A DNA stretch of 51,873 nucleotides. It comes from Oscillospiraceae bacterium (lineage in GTDB: Bacteria; Bacillota; Clostridia; Oscillospirales; Acutalibacteraceae). The position numbers and the translations under genes are program-made. Of this stretch, positions 43,950 to 51,718 are shown one piece after another (position 1 is the first letter of the stretch; the number at the start of each line of letters is the position of its first letter). Under the pieces are notes generated by a model. That model searched no databases. It was not told where the DNA came from and was given only the letters and a program-made list of their open reading frames with translations. The stretch covers positions 1-51,873 of the forward strand of contig SVPU01000011.1 in assembly GCA_015065685.1 (NCBI GenBank). Direction: 5' to 3'.

Positions 43950-45077
43950 TTTAGCCACCGCTGTTGCTATGCGCTTATCAAAAGCCTTGGGGAGTATGTA
44001 TTCCTCGGTTAACTCTTCATCTGATACAAGACTTGCTATTGCATAGGATGCCGCCATTTTCATATCATCATTAATATCGCTGGCTCTCACATCAAGCGCG
44101 CCGCGGAAAATACCAGGGAATGCAAGCACATTGTTTATCTGATTCGGGAAATCCGATCTGCCTGTGCCCACGATATAAGCACCGCCCGCCTTTGCTTCAT
44201 CAGGCATAATTTCGGGAACTGGATTTGCCATTGGGAACACAATGGATTTTTCAGCCATTGTGCTAACCATTTCGGCAGTAAGCATTTTAGGTGCCGATAC
44301 GCCGATAAACACGTCTGCCCCTTTTATAACTTCACAAAGCAAGCCGGTTTCACCGTTTGGATTAGTAATTTCCGCCAAAGCCTTGTGAGCATCGGAAAGA
44401 CCGTCCATACCCTTTGCGATTGCGCCGAATTTATCGCACATAATAAGGTTTTTAAGGCCAAGCTTTAGCAAGTGCTCACCAATAGCGGTGCCTGCCGCAC
44501 CCGCGCCGTTAATAACGCACTTGATTTGGCTTATATCCTTTTTAGCCAATTTGAGAGCATTAAGCATTGCTGCTGCAACCACTATTGCGGTACCGTGCTG
44601 GTCATCGTGGAAAATGGGGATATCGCAGCGCTCTTTAAGCTTGCGCTCAATCTCAAAACAACGGGGTGCCGAAATGTCCTCAAGGTTTATGCCTCCAAAC
44701 GAGCCCGAAATGTTATAAATAGTATCAACAATTTCATCCACATCGTTGGAGCGAATGCAAATCGGGAAAGCATCAACCCCTGCAAACTCTTTAAAGAGCA
44801 CACATTTGCCCTCCATAACAGGCATTCCCGCTTCGGGACCTATGTTGCCAAGACCCAAAACCGCCGAGCCGTCGGTAATAACACCAATTAAATTCCAACG
44901 GCGTGTGAGCTCGAAGGATTTTTCATAATCCTTTTGAATTTCAAGGCACGGCTGCGCAACACCGGGGGTATACGCCACCGATAAATCATCGCTGTTTTCC
45001 ACCCTTGTGCGTGATACAACCTCAATTTTACCCTGCCATTCGTAATGCTTATTTAATGCTTTTTCCTTAATATCCAC
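43905..45077 (-). CDS. Malic enzyme (oxidative decarboxylating malate dehydrogenase)
   Basis: A 390-residue enzyme converting malate to pyruvate and CO2 with NAD(P). Conserved parts: VAYTPGVAQPC, LTRRWNLIGVITDGSAVLGLGNIGPEAG, IFHDDQHGTAIV and the nucleotide-binding VINGAGAAGTAIG. The start is GTG at 45077, eight bases after AAGGAG; upstream in-frame codons lie inside the preceding gene. It follows the Ldh2 gene after 13 nt, so malate or a related hydroxyacid is likely handled by both. Its last 46 bp are duplicated 880 bp downstream. Confidence 0.93.
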   Translation of the reverse strand: MDIKEKALNKHYEWQGKIEVVSRTRVENSDDLSVAYTPGVAQPCLEIQKDYEKSFELTRRWNLIGVITDGSAVLGLGNIGPEAGMPVMEGKCVLFKEFAGVDAFPICIRSNDVDEIVDTIYNISGSFGGINLEDISAPRCFEIERKLKERCDIPIFHDDQHGTAIVVAAAMLNALKLAKKDISQIKCVINGAGAAGTAIGEHLLKLGLKNLIMCDKFGAIAKGMDGLSDAHKALAEITNPNGETGLLCEVIKGADVFIGVSAPKMLTAEMVSTMAEKSIVFPMANPVPEIMPDEAKAGGAYIVGTGRSDFPNQINNVLAFPGIFRGALDVRASDINDDMKMAASYAIASLVSDEELTEEYILPKAFDKRIATAVAKAVAEAARKSGVARK

Positions 45078-45090
45078 TGTGATTTTCTCC

Positions 45091-46209
45091 TTATTTATAA
45101 GAACTTTGCTTTGCAAGTGAAAAGTCTACCTCGCCGAGATATTCCACACTGTCAAGACCCAAATAGTCGCATAAATCCTTCATTTCTGCAACAGTGTTAA
45201 TATTAACATCTATGCCGTTTTCCATGCGGTCGGCATATGCCAAGATTTCCTTTTCACCGTGAGTGTAAATGCGCTCGGCACCCTCTGCTTTAGGCGCATC
45301 GCGAAGTTCCTGCAAGAATACGGAGAAACGCTCTTTCAAAGCCTTGGCATCGCCAAAAACCTTGGGGTCGATAGCCATAAAGCCGTGGCAAGTACCACCC
45401 TTACCGTTTATATGGGTGTGGTTTGAGGTGAGTCCGCCCGAGAAAATCGAACAGAAAATTTCACAAAGCATACCGTAACCGTAACCCTTGTGGCCGCCTA
45501 ATTGTTCAGTATCTCCGCCAAGAGGCACTATTCCGCCGCCGTTTTTGCCAACAATATTTTTGAGCACACGGTCAGCATCACTGCAGGGCTTACCGTTTTC
45601 ATCCAAAGCCCAACCCTCAGGCAAGGGTTTTGAAAGTTTGTTGTAAATTTCGAGTTTTCCTCTTGTTACAACTGTGGTTGAAGAATCAAAGAAGAAAGGA
45701 TATGGTTCTGCGGGCATTGAAATAGCAATCGGGTTAGAGCCGAGCATTGCCTTGCGCGCATATGTAGGCACCATAATAGCCTCGGAATTGGTCATAGCAA
45801 AGCCTATAAGACCTTGGTCGCAAGCCATTTTTGCATAATAACCCGCGATACCGAAATGGTTTGAATTTTTAACACTTACCACTGCCATTCCGCTCTTTTT
45901 AGCCTTTTCTATCGCAAGATTCATAGCATCAATAGAAATCAACTGACCCATACCGTCATGTCCGTCAATCACAGCCGAAACGGGTGTCTCGAAAATAACC
46001 TCCGGCTTAGCATCAACATGAATAAGGCCCTTTTCAATACCCTTGTGGTAACGCACAAGTCGCTGCATTCCGTGTGATTCAATTCCGTAAACATCTGACA
46101 AAAGCAAAACATCGGTGATTTTTTCCGCCTCATCGCTTGTGAACCCAAATTTAAGGAAAGCATCACAACAAAATCTTTTTAACTGGTCATAAGTGTATCT
46201 TATATACAT
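45091..46209 (-). CDS. Ldh2-family malate/lactate/ureidoglycolate-type dehydrogenase
   Basis: A 372-residue NAD(P)-dependent dehydrogenase of the Ldh2/DpkA fold: LLLSDVYGIESHGMQRL, VKNSNHFGIAGYYA, AMLGSNPIAISMP, and GGHKGYGYGMLCEIFCS. It oxidises 2-hydroxyacids or reduces 2-oxoacids; pairing with malic enzyme favours malate. It leads the two-gene operon and has a clear promoter. Confidence 0.88.
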   Translation of the reverse strand: MYIRYTYDQLKRFCCDAFLKFGFTSDEAEKITDVLLLSDVYGIESHGMQRLVRYHKGIEKGLIHVDAKPEVIFETPVSAVIDGHDGMGQLISIDAMNLAIEKAKKSGMAVVSVKNSNHFGIAGYYAKMACDQGLIGFAMTNSEAIMVPTYARKAMLGSNPIAISMPAEPYPFFFDSSTTVVTRGKLEIYNKLSKPLPEGWALDENGKPCSDADRVLKNIVGKNGGGIVPLGGDTEQLGGHKGYGYGMLCEIFCSIFSGGLTSNHTHINGKGGTCHGFMAIDPKVFGDAKALKERFSVFLQELRDAPKAEGAERIYTHGEKEILAYADRMENGIDVNINTVAEMKDLCDYLGLDSVEYLGEVDFSLAKQSSYK

Positions 46210-46249
46210 TTTACCCGCCCCTTTTTAACAAAAGTGTTTTACAAATTAC

Positions 46250-46278
46250 ACTATACCATATTTTCTAAAATAAAGCAA
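46250..46278 (-). promoter_or_regulatory. Promoter of the Ldh2-malic enzyme operon
   Basis: Minus strand: TTGCTT, 17 nt, TATAGT, about 40 nt before the ATG at 46209. Confidence 0.72.
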
Positions 46279-46315
46279 TAAAACAATGCCTTTAAAACAC
46301 ATTTTTCACTTTTCG

Positions 46316-46352
46316 CAAAAAATAACGGCAGAGAGAAGTTAATCTCCCTGCC
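46316..46352 (-). terminator. Terminator of the feo operon
   Basis: Minus strand: CGGCAGGGAG, 8-nt loop, CTCTCTGCCG with one wobble, then a run of T after TTA. It follows the Cys-rich peptide gene. Confidence 0.82.
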
Positions 46353-46378
46353 GATGTTTAACTTTTTTGATTTCAGAA

Positions 46379-46546
46379 TTATTTGTTGTCCGACTTTGCA
46401 GAACAACCGCCGTCACATTTACTGCTGCACCGTTTAGCATAAGGACAGCCGATACACGTCTCGCCCTTTCTTTTTGCGCGGATAAGATACCATATAATAC
46501 CCGTCGCAATTATAAGCAAAATCAAAATAACAATAACATTTTCCAT
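46379..46546 (-). CDS. FeoB-associated Cys-rich membrane protein
   Basis: A 55-residue protein: one N-terminal membrane helix (MENVIVILILLIIATGIIWY), a basic segment RAKRK, and a Cys-rich tail (CIGCPYAKRCSSKCDGGC) with five cysteines. This is the standard layout of the FeoB-associated peptide that follows feoB in many clostridia, thought to assist ferrous iron uptake by binding iron. It starts 24 nt after the feoB stop and ends the operon. Confidence 0.92.
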   Translation of the reverse strand: MENVIVILILLIIATGIIWYLIRAKRKGETCIGCPYAKRCSSKCDGGCSAKSDNK

Positions 46547-46570
46547 AATCAAAATCCTAACTGAGATATA

Positions 46571-48583
46571 TTATTTTGCAGTTTTCAGAGCATACTCGGC
46601 TTTCATTTTTTTATTTGTGTTCACAATAATACTGATTACAACTGCAATCATAACCGCAACAGCAATAGCGCCGCCGATAGCCGCGCCAATATTAAGCGTG
46701 CCGCCGACAATGAGCGTTCCAATAGTGTAAACAAGGTATGATACCGTGTAACCAACCGCAAGTTGAAGGCCAATACCGCCCCAAAGCCATTTTGCGCTCT
46801 TCATTTCGGAATTCATTGCACCGATAGCTGCAAAGCAAGGAGGAGTATAAAGGTTAAACATCAGATATGCAAGAGCTGCAACCTTAGTGATTGCCATAAT
46901 GCCTGCCACCTCTGCGCCTGCGCCCTCCATCATAGTGAGTTCTTCAGTATCAATGAGATTTTCAAGTCCCACAAAGCAAACTGCCAATGTGCCGACAACG
47001 TTTTCCTTGGCAATGAAGCCGGTAACTGCTGCTGCAGCCAACTGCCAGGAAAGAACACCAATGATAGGTACAAGCAGATAAGCAAAGGGAGTTGCGATAG
47101 AGGCAAGAATGGAAGAATCGGCGTTTTCGGCTACTGCAAAACTCCAAGTAAATGTCTGCATTAACTGAACTGCCATATTGCAAAGCAAGATAATTGTGGC
47201 CGCTTTTACGATATATGCCCAACCACGACTGCACATAGATTTGAAGGCAAGCCAAAGAGAAGGGGCCTTATATTCGGGAAGTTCAATAATAAAGAAGGAT
47301 TTTCGAGCACGGTAACCTGTAATAGCATTGATAAGCAGTGCACCGAGGAAAATAAGCGCAATACCCGCAAAATACATCAACGCACTAACCCATCCTGCAT
47401 TGTCGAAGAAAGCACCTGCAAACAGTGCGATAACGGGAATCTTGGCACCGCAAGGCATAAAGGGAGCAAGCATTGCAGTGGCTCTGCGCTCACGCTCATT
47501 ACGAATGGTGCGGCTTGCCATAATACCGGGAACGGCACAACCTACCGTGATAACAAACGGAATGACCGATTTACCCGAAAGGCCAACTCTTTTGAAAATA
47601 GGGTCAAACACAACTGCCGCACGGGACATATATCCGCAATCCTCCAAAAGAGCAATGAGGAAATACATTACCATAACAAGAGGAAGGAAACCCACAACTG
47701 CTGCAACACCGCCAATAATACCGTCAACTACAATGGCTTGCAAAAGAGGGTGTGCATTTGCTAAGAGTTCTCCGATATAACCTTGGAACGATTCTACTGC
47801 ACCTGCCAATATACCTTCAAGCCACTTGCCAAGTCCAAGCGGACCTTCTGCCTGAGAAATATGAAATACAAGGAACATCACTGCAGCAAAAATCGGGATT
47901 CCGAGCCATTTGTTTGTGAGAACATCATCAATCTTATCGCCGAAATTCTTATCTTTAGTAAGAACTTTGCGGATTTCAACATCTTTAACAATACTGTTTA
48001 CAAATTCAAAACGCTTGCGGTCTGCAGATTCTACCTGTACTTTATCTGTAAGGTCAATATCTTCCTGTATGTAAGGAGCGGTTTGCTCTTTGCCTATCTG
48101 CGCCTTTGCAGATTCAATCAGCGTTTTTAATCCGTTTGCCGAAGTGGAAACGGTCTTCACAACGGGACAACCCAGTTTTTCCGAGAGAGCATCCGCATCA
48201 ATTTTATTGCCTTTTTTTCCTGTTATATCACTCTTGTTAAGCGCCACCACAACAGGAATTCCAAGTTCCAAAAGTTGAGTAGTAAAGAAAAGGCTACGGC
48301 TCAGGTTGTCAGCATCCACGATGTTGATGATAACATCGGGATTTTCATTCTTCACGTAAGAACTTGTAATGCTTTCCTCGCTCGTAAACGGCGACATAGA
48401 ATATGCGCCGGGAAGGTCTACGGCTATAATTTGTTCTCCGCCTGCGTACACCTTCTTGATTGGGTGTTCTTTTTTGTCAACCGTAACACCTGCCCAGTTG
48501 CCGACCTTTTCATTAGAACCGGTCAAAGCATTATACATTGTGGTCTTACCTGAGTTTGGGTTGCCTGTCAAAGCAATTCTCAT
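46571..48583 (-). CDS. feoB: Ferrous iron transporter FeoB
   Basis: A 670-residue inner-membrane protein. An N-terminal GTPase domain (GNPNSGKTT for G1, DLPGAYS for G3, NKSD for G4) is followed by about ten membrane segments with the two gate motifs (CGYMSRAAVVFD and GCAVPGIMASRT). It imports ferrous iron. The ATG at 48583 is nine bases from AGGAGG; the ATG at 48592 overlaps the SD. A DtxR-type palindrome lies between feoA and feoB. Confidence 0.96.
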   Translation of the reverse strand: MRIALTGNPNSGKTTMYNALTGSNEKVGNWAGVTVDKKEHPIKKVYAGGEQIIAVDLPGAYSMSPFTSEESITSSYVKNENPDVIINIVDADNLSRSLFFTTQLLELGIPVVVALNKSDITGKKGNKIDADALSEKLGCPVVKTVSTSANGLKTLIESAKAQIGKEQTAPYIQEDIDLTDKVQVESADRKRFEFVNSIVKDVEIRKVLTKDKNFGDKIDDVLTNKWLGIPIFAAVMFLVFHISQAEGPLGLGKWLEGILAGAVESFQGYIGELLANAHPLLQAIVVDGIIGGVAAVVGFLPLVMVMYFLIALLEDCGYMSRAAVVFDPIFKRVGLSGKSVIPFVITVGCAVPGIMASRTIRNERERRATAMLAPFMPCGAKIPVIALFAGAFFDNAGWVSALMYFAGIALIFLGALLINAITGYRARKSFFIIELPEYKAPSLWLAFKSMCSRGWAYIVKAATIILLCNMAVQLMQTFTWSFAVAENADSSILASIATPFAYLLVPIIGVLSWQLAAAAVTGFIAKENVVGTLAVCFVGLENLIDTEELTMMEGAGAEVAGIMAITKVAALAYLMFNLYTPPCFAAIGAMNSEMKSAKWLWGGIGLQLAVGYTVSYLVYTIGTLIVGGTLNIGAAIGGAIAVAVMIAVVISIIVNTNKKMKAEYALKTAK

Positions 48584-48645
48584 GGGTCTCATCCTCCTGA
48601 TTCTTAACTTTATATAAATCCTTTCGGATAAAGTTATAAATTCAA

Positions 48646-48661
48646 GTTAGCCACCGCTAAC
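48646..48661. promoter_or_regulatory. DtxR-type iron box between feoA and feoB
   Basis: GTTAGC-CACC-GCTAAC, matching the TTAG-N6-CTAA pattern of DtxR/IdeR/MntR-family repressors. It suggests a second control point for feoB. Confidence 0.75.
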
Positions 48662-48699
48662 CGATGGGCCAAAAAAATAAGCCGCAACTTATTCTTTTA

Positions 48700-48912
48700 T
48701 CATATGATAATGGCTTCTGCCAATTGATTATCAATGTTGTAACGACCGTCTTTAATGGAAACGGTGCAGCCGCCCTTGCGGTGTGCAATTATGGTGATAG
48801 CTTCGCCACTATAACAGCCAAGAGAGAACAGAAATGCATTCAGTTCTTCATCGTCAGTATTAATTTGCTGAATAATGTATTCTTTTCCTTCTTCTGCTTC
48901 TCTTAAATTCAT
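48700..48912 (-). CDS. feoA: Ferrous iron transport accessory protein FeoA
   Basis: A 70-residue SH3-like protein (MNLREAEEGKEYIIQQI, LGCYSGEAITIIAH, GRYNIDNQLAEAI) that works with FeoB. The ATG at 48912 follows GGTGG. It leads the operon. Confidence 0.92.
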   Translation of the reverse strand: MNLREAEEGKEYIIQQINTDDEELNAFLFSLGCYSGEAITIIAHRKGGCTVSIKDGRYNIDNQLAEAIII

Positions 48913-48935
48913 ATTTATTACCACCGTATCACAAG

Positions 48936-48955
48936 CGGTTAGTTGTTGCTAACCG
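48936..48955. promoter_or_regulatory. DtxR-type iron box in the feoA leader
   Basis: CGGTTAG-TTGTTG-CTAACCG, extended by two matched bases on each side. It lies downstream of the feoA promoter, so a repressor would act as a roadblock. Confidence 0.75.
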
Positions 48956-48971
48956 TTAATCCTAAAATACA

Positions 48972-48987
48972 GTTAGCCACTGCTAAC
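48972..48987. promoter_or_regulatory. DtxR-type iron box at the feoA transcription start
   Basis: GTTAGC-CACT-GCTAAC, directly after the -10 box of the feoA promoter, so bound repressor would block initiation. Confidence 0.8.
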
Positions 48988-48995
48988 CTCAGTAT

Positions 48996-49024
48996 AGTAT
49001 AATCTCTTTTTAGCATTTTGTCAA
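48996..49024 (-). promoter_or_regulatory. Promoter of feoAB
   Basis: Minus strand: TTGACA, 17 nt, TATACT. Followed at once by two iron boxes. Confidence 0.88.
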
Positions 49025-49139
49025 GCCATTTTTTAGAAAAATTCTCCTTTTTTGCACATTTTTTTACTTTTTGGTTTTTAACATTTTTCTTGCAAAAACG
49101 TATATTGATATCGGTGATAATATGCAATGCAAAAGCACG

Positions 49140-49169
49140 GTCCCTCCTCCTTTATGCAAGGAGGGGGAC
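49140..49169. repeat. C/G-rich hairpin
   Basis: GTCCCTCCTCCTT and AAGGAGGGGGAC around TATGC. It stands out from the AT-rich surroundings and resembles intergenic repeats frequent in clostridial genomes. It may also act as a terminator for the gene at 49211 on the minus strand, but no T-run follows. Confidence 0.55.
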
Positions 49170-49210
49170 GGGGCGCCTTGGCTGAGCCGCCCGAACTTAT
49201 TACAGTTTCA

Positions 49211-49585
49211 CTATTGTTGTTTACTCTCGTTTTTCACAAACAGAGACACAATTTGTATAACAAAAACAAGTGTGAAATAAATATTCCATATTGTTAAATT
49301 TGCAACACCCGTACCGCATCCGACAAATATCCAAAGAGGAACTGTTACAACAATAAAAGTGAATTTTAAGGTGTTAAATAGTTTTCGGTTTTCTGTAAAA
49401 GCCATTATTCCGTCAGGCAAATAAATTACTATTACAATTAAAGCAATTAACAGCGAATAAATCCAAAATTTGAAAGCTTGTCCCATACCGTGACCTGCAT
49501 ACTCATAGTCACCCAACGAAAGAATAGCAAAAACATAATAAATTATGTGAAAAATTAAACCCATTACCGTCAAAATCTTGTTCAT
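49211..49585 (-). CDS. Four-helix membrane protein of unknown function
   Basis: A 124-residue hydrophobic protein with helices at about 4-24, 40-62, 75-90 and 98-118, and no motif I recognise. A promoter with the repeat-type layout (49606-49634) lies directly upstream. Confidence 0.6.
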   Translation of the reverse strand: MNKILTVMGLIFHIIYYVFAILSLGDYEYAGHGMGQAFKFWIYSLLIALIVIVIYLPDGIMAFTENRKLFNTLKFTFIVVTVPLWIFVGCGTGVANLTIWNIYFTLVFVIQIVSLFVKNESKQQ

Positions 49586-49605
49586 TCAATCACCGTCTTA
49601 GGTGT

Positions 49606-49634
49606 GTTATAGCATAAAATCGGTAATAAATCAA
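49606..49634 (-). promoter_or_regulatory. Repeat-borne promoter A
   Basis: Minus strand: TTGATT, 17 nt, TATAAC, with the spacer ending ATTTTATGC. Nearly the same as promoters B (50561) and C (51690). Confidence 0.75.
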
Positions 49635-49788
49635 TGCGGAGGATTTTTTATAATTCGTGGCGAAGCCACACCGAAATTATTCATTATTCATTAGCGAAGC
49701 GACTTACATTTTCATTATTCATTTGAAAATCCGTTCATTTATTTAATGAATAATGAACGATGAAAAATGAATAGTGAATAATACAAAC
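49630..49788. repeat. Degenerate hairpin array A
   Basis: It contains GTGGC-GAA-GCCAC, a second GCGAAGC word, and repeats of TTATTCATTATTCATT-type sequence in both orientations. It begins with the same AATCAATGCGGAG words as array C, but most units have decayed. Confidence 0.6.
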
Positions 49789-49822
49789 AAAAATCCCGCC
49801 CACTTTCGTGAACGGGATTTTT
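49789..49822. terminator. Terminator after the glutamine amidotransferase gene
   Basis: AAAAATCCCG and CGGGATTTTT around a 14-nt loop, with A- and T-runs; active on the minus strand. Confidence 0.75.
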
Positions 49823-49873
49823 GGGAGTTTCGAACTTAATGACACGAATGAAAGGGCTCTGAAAACCGAAGGG

Positions 49874-50539
49874 TTAACTATGCTTATTTTTACACATACG
49901 AATAAAGTGCTCAAAAATTGCTGCACCGTCAACAGTATCTTCCCTATGTTTAGAAAAGCACATCCTCTCAGGATGCCACTGTACTCCAAAAACAGGAAGT
50001 CTTTCATGTTCAAGGCCTTCTACCACTGTATTGTCGGCCGACATCATAGTAACCTGTAAGCCATTACCAAGCTCCCTTATCGCTTGATGATGAAAGCTAT
50101 TAACAACGAAATTGGCTCCATATAAGCCCTCCGCTATACTGCCCTTTGTGGCGCTGACACGGTGTATAAGGTCAAAATCGGAAAAAGATGAATGTTCATT
50201 AGCATTATCTATATGCTGATAAAGCGTGCCAGCAAAAAAGATATTAATAAGTTGACAGCCACGGCAAATACCCAGTATCGGCTTACCGGCATCAACAAAA
50301 GCTTTCAGCAACGCAAATTCAACATCATCTCTTGCACGATCAATATCGACCGATCCGTCAATTTCTTCTCCATAGTATTTAGGGTCGATATCATTACCAC
50401 CGCATAAAATAAGTCCATCATAATCGGTATCTATTTTCGGTAAATAATAAGCATCGGCTATTCCACCAACACCGTTTACAGCATCAATATAAAACTGTAA
50501 TTTCTTGTTGCCTGACAATAAAATTCTTGGCATTTGCAT
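49874..50539 (-). CDS. Class I glutamine amidotransferase-like peptidase (C26, gamma-glutamyl-GABA hydrolase type)
   Basis: A 221-residue protein: LILCGGNDIDPKYYGEE (the C26 signature), nucleophile C92 in GICRGCQLINI, and the His-Glu pair in VQWHPERM. Relatives (PuuD, C26) hydrolyse gamma-glutamyl amides. The ATG at 50539 is eight bases after AGGTGG; upstream GTGs overlap that site. Promoter B within the neighbouring repeat drives it. Confidence 0.9.
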   Translation of the reverse strand: MQMPRILLSGNKKLQFYIDAVNGVGGIADAYYLPKIDTDYDGLILCGGNDIDPKYYGEEIDGSVDIDRARDDVEFALLKAFVDAGKPILGICRGCQLINIFFAGTLYQHIDNANEHSSFSDFDLIHRVSATKGSIAEGLYGANFVVNSFHHQAIRELGNGLQVTMMSADNTVVEGLEHERLPVFGVQWHPERMCFSKHREDTVDGAAIFEHFIRMCKNKHS

Positions 50540-50560
50540 ATCTATCACCACCTAATTGTT

Positions 50561-50589
50561 AGTATAGCATAAAAGCAGCAATAAATCAA
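50561..50589 (-). promoter_or_regulatory. Repeat-borne promoter B
   Basis: Minus strand: TTGATT, 17 nt, TATACT; spacer ends TTTTATGC. It shares its first bases with the edge of hairpin array B. Confidence 0.82.
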
Positions 50590-50812
50590 TGCGAAGCATT
50601 GTATGTATTCCGTCGAAAGACGGAATGTAATCATTTTCGTAAGAAAATGTATGTAATCACGGCAACGCCGTGGATGTAATCCACCGTAGGTGGTATGTAA
50701 TCAATCCGAAGGAAGAAACATACAAAGCTTACGCTTTGATAACATACAGTTCGCAAAGCGAACTGACTACATACGCCTATCGACGATTACATCAAAGTCC
50801 TTCGGATTGGAT
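50586..50812. repeat. Hairpin array B with TGTAATC spacer word
   Basis: Successive hairpins CAATGC-GAA-GCATTG, ATTCCGTC-GAAA-GACGGAAT, ATTTTC-GTAA-GAAAAT, ACGGC-AAC-GCCGT and CCACC-GTA-GGTGG are separated by TGTAATC-type words. In the right half both the word (GATTACAT) and the loops (TTAC, TTC) appear in reverse complement, so the whole array is a fold-back. Confidence 0.85.
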
Positions 50813-50848
50813 AAAAAATAAGACAGTCCAAAGACTGTCTTATTTTTT
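50813..50848. terminator. Bidirectional terminator after array B
   Basis: AAAAAATAAGACAGTC, CAAA loop, GACTGTCTTATTTTTT: a perfect 16-bp stem. It ends the minus-strand deacetylase-like gene at 50900. Confidence 0.93.
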
Positions 50849-50899
50849 GGGACCGACACTCAAAATGGAACCGGTCTAAAAACCTGATTTTCTTTTTAT

Positions 50900-51670
50900 T
50901 TATATCAAATCTTCAAAATGACTGCTCTTGTATCCGCAGTATTTTAAAAAAGAAAAAGTTGCTGTAAGTTTTTCCTCAAAATCGGGTTGATAATTCTTGT
51001 AATCGGCATAAAAATATTGCTCATGTATCATAACACGTATACCATTTTGGTCAATCAGTTTTTCCAATTTTGCCAAAATATCTTGTTTTGAGAAACAATT
51101 TAACACAATATCTATTGAAGCAAAACTTATTGCTCCGCTTTCGACTATTTCTCCTTCACGAATTCGAACAGCCTCATTCTCCACCAAACCATAAGATGTT
51201 CGTGGTTTTTCCTTGTCACCAAAAAGACCCAAAAGACCTAAAACATTATTTTCGGCAAGTGCTTTTAAGCCCTCTGCTGTTGTGAGACAATAATGAATTG
51301 TTGTTGTTTTTGCTAAAGCGGAAGGTGAAGCAAAACGTATAATTTGTTCATTTACCTTTTTGCAATCTTGATACACTTCATCATATTCTGAAAATTCATA
51401 AGGTTTTATATTTTCAAAATCGGAGTGAAAGGACAGTTTCAACCAATCCGCATTTTCCTCCCATTCGGAATAATAAGCCGAGCTCATTTTTGAAAGGTCA
51501 AAATCCTCCGTGCGGTAGAATAAATTTAACTGTACTTTCAAATCAAATTCTTCGTGCAGACGCTTATACATAGCAAGATACGGATGTTCAAAAATACTGT
51601 TATAAGCGTTTTCGATTATTTCTTTTAAAAACCGAATATTGTCATCCACTGTAAAACAGAACGTTTTCAT
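50900..51670 (-). CDS. Polysaccharide deacetylase-like protein of unknown specificity
   Basis: A 256-residue protein starting MKTFCFTVDDNIRFLKEI. The VDDN strand, LKLSFHSDFEN, IHYCLTTAEGLKAL and a C-terminal IHEQYF give the pattern of a NodB-like (polysaccharide deacetylase) barrel, with Asp and His residues at plausible metal positions. No signal peptide. The ATG at 51670 follows GGGGGG. Promoter C drives it. The substrate is unknown. Confidence 0.6.
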   Translation of the reverse strand: MKTFCFTVDDNIRFLKEIIENAYNSIFEHPYLAMYKRLHEEFDLKVQLNLFYRTEDFDLSKMSSAYYSEWEENADWLKLSFHSDFENIKPYEFSEYDEVYQDCKKVNEQIIRFASPSALAKTTTIHYCLTTAEGLKALAENNVLGLLGLFGDKEKPRTSYGLVENEAVRIREGEIVESGAISFASIDIVLNCFSKQDILAKLEKLIDQNGIRVMIHEQYFYADYKNYQPDFEEKLTATFSFLKYCGYKSSHFEDLI

Positions 51671-51689
51671 ATCATCCCCCCCTATTTGT

Positions 51690-51718
51690 AGTATAGCATA
51701 AAAGCGAAGATAAATCAA
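51690..51718 (-). promoter_or_regulatory. Repeat-borne promoter C
   Basis: Minus strand: TTGATT, 17 nt, TATACT; spacer ends TTTTATGC. Same layout as A and B. Confidence 0.82.

Noticed and set aside
49071-49280. A 69-codon plus-strand frame downstream of the feo promoter
   Set aside because: It starts with TTG without a ribosome binding site, runs through a C/G-rich hairpin repeat, and is antisense to the membrane protein gene at its end.
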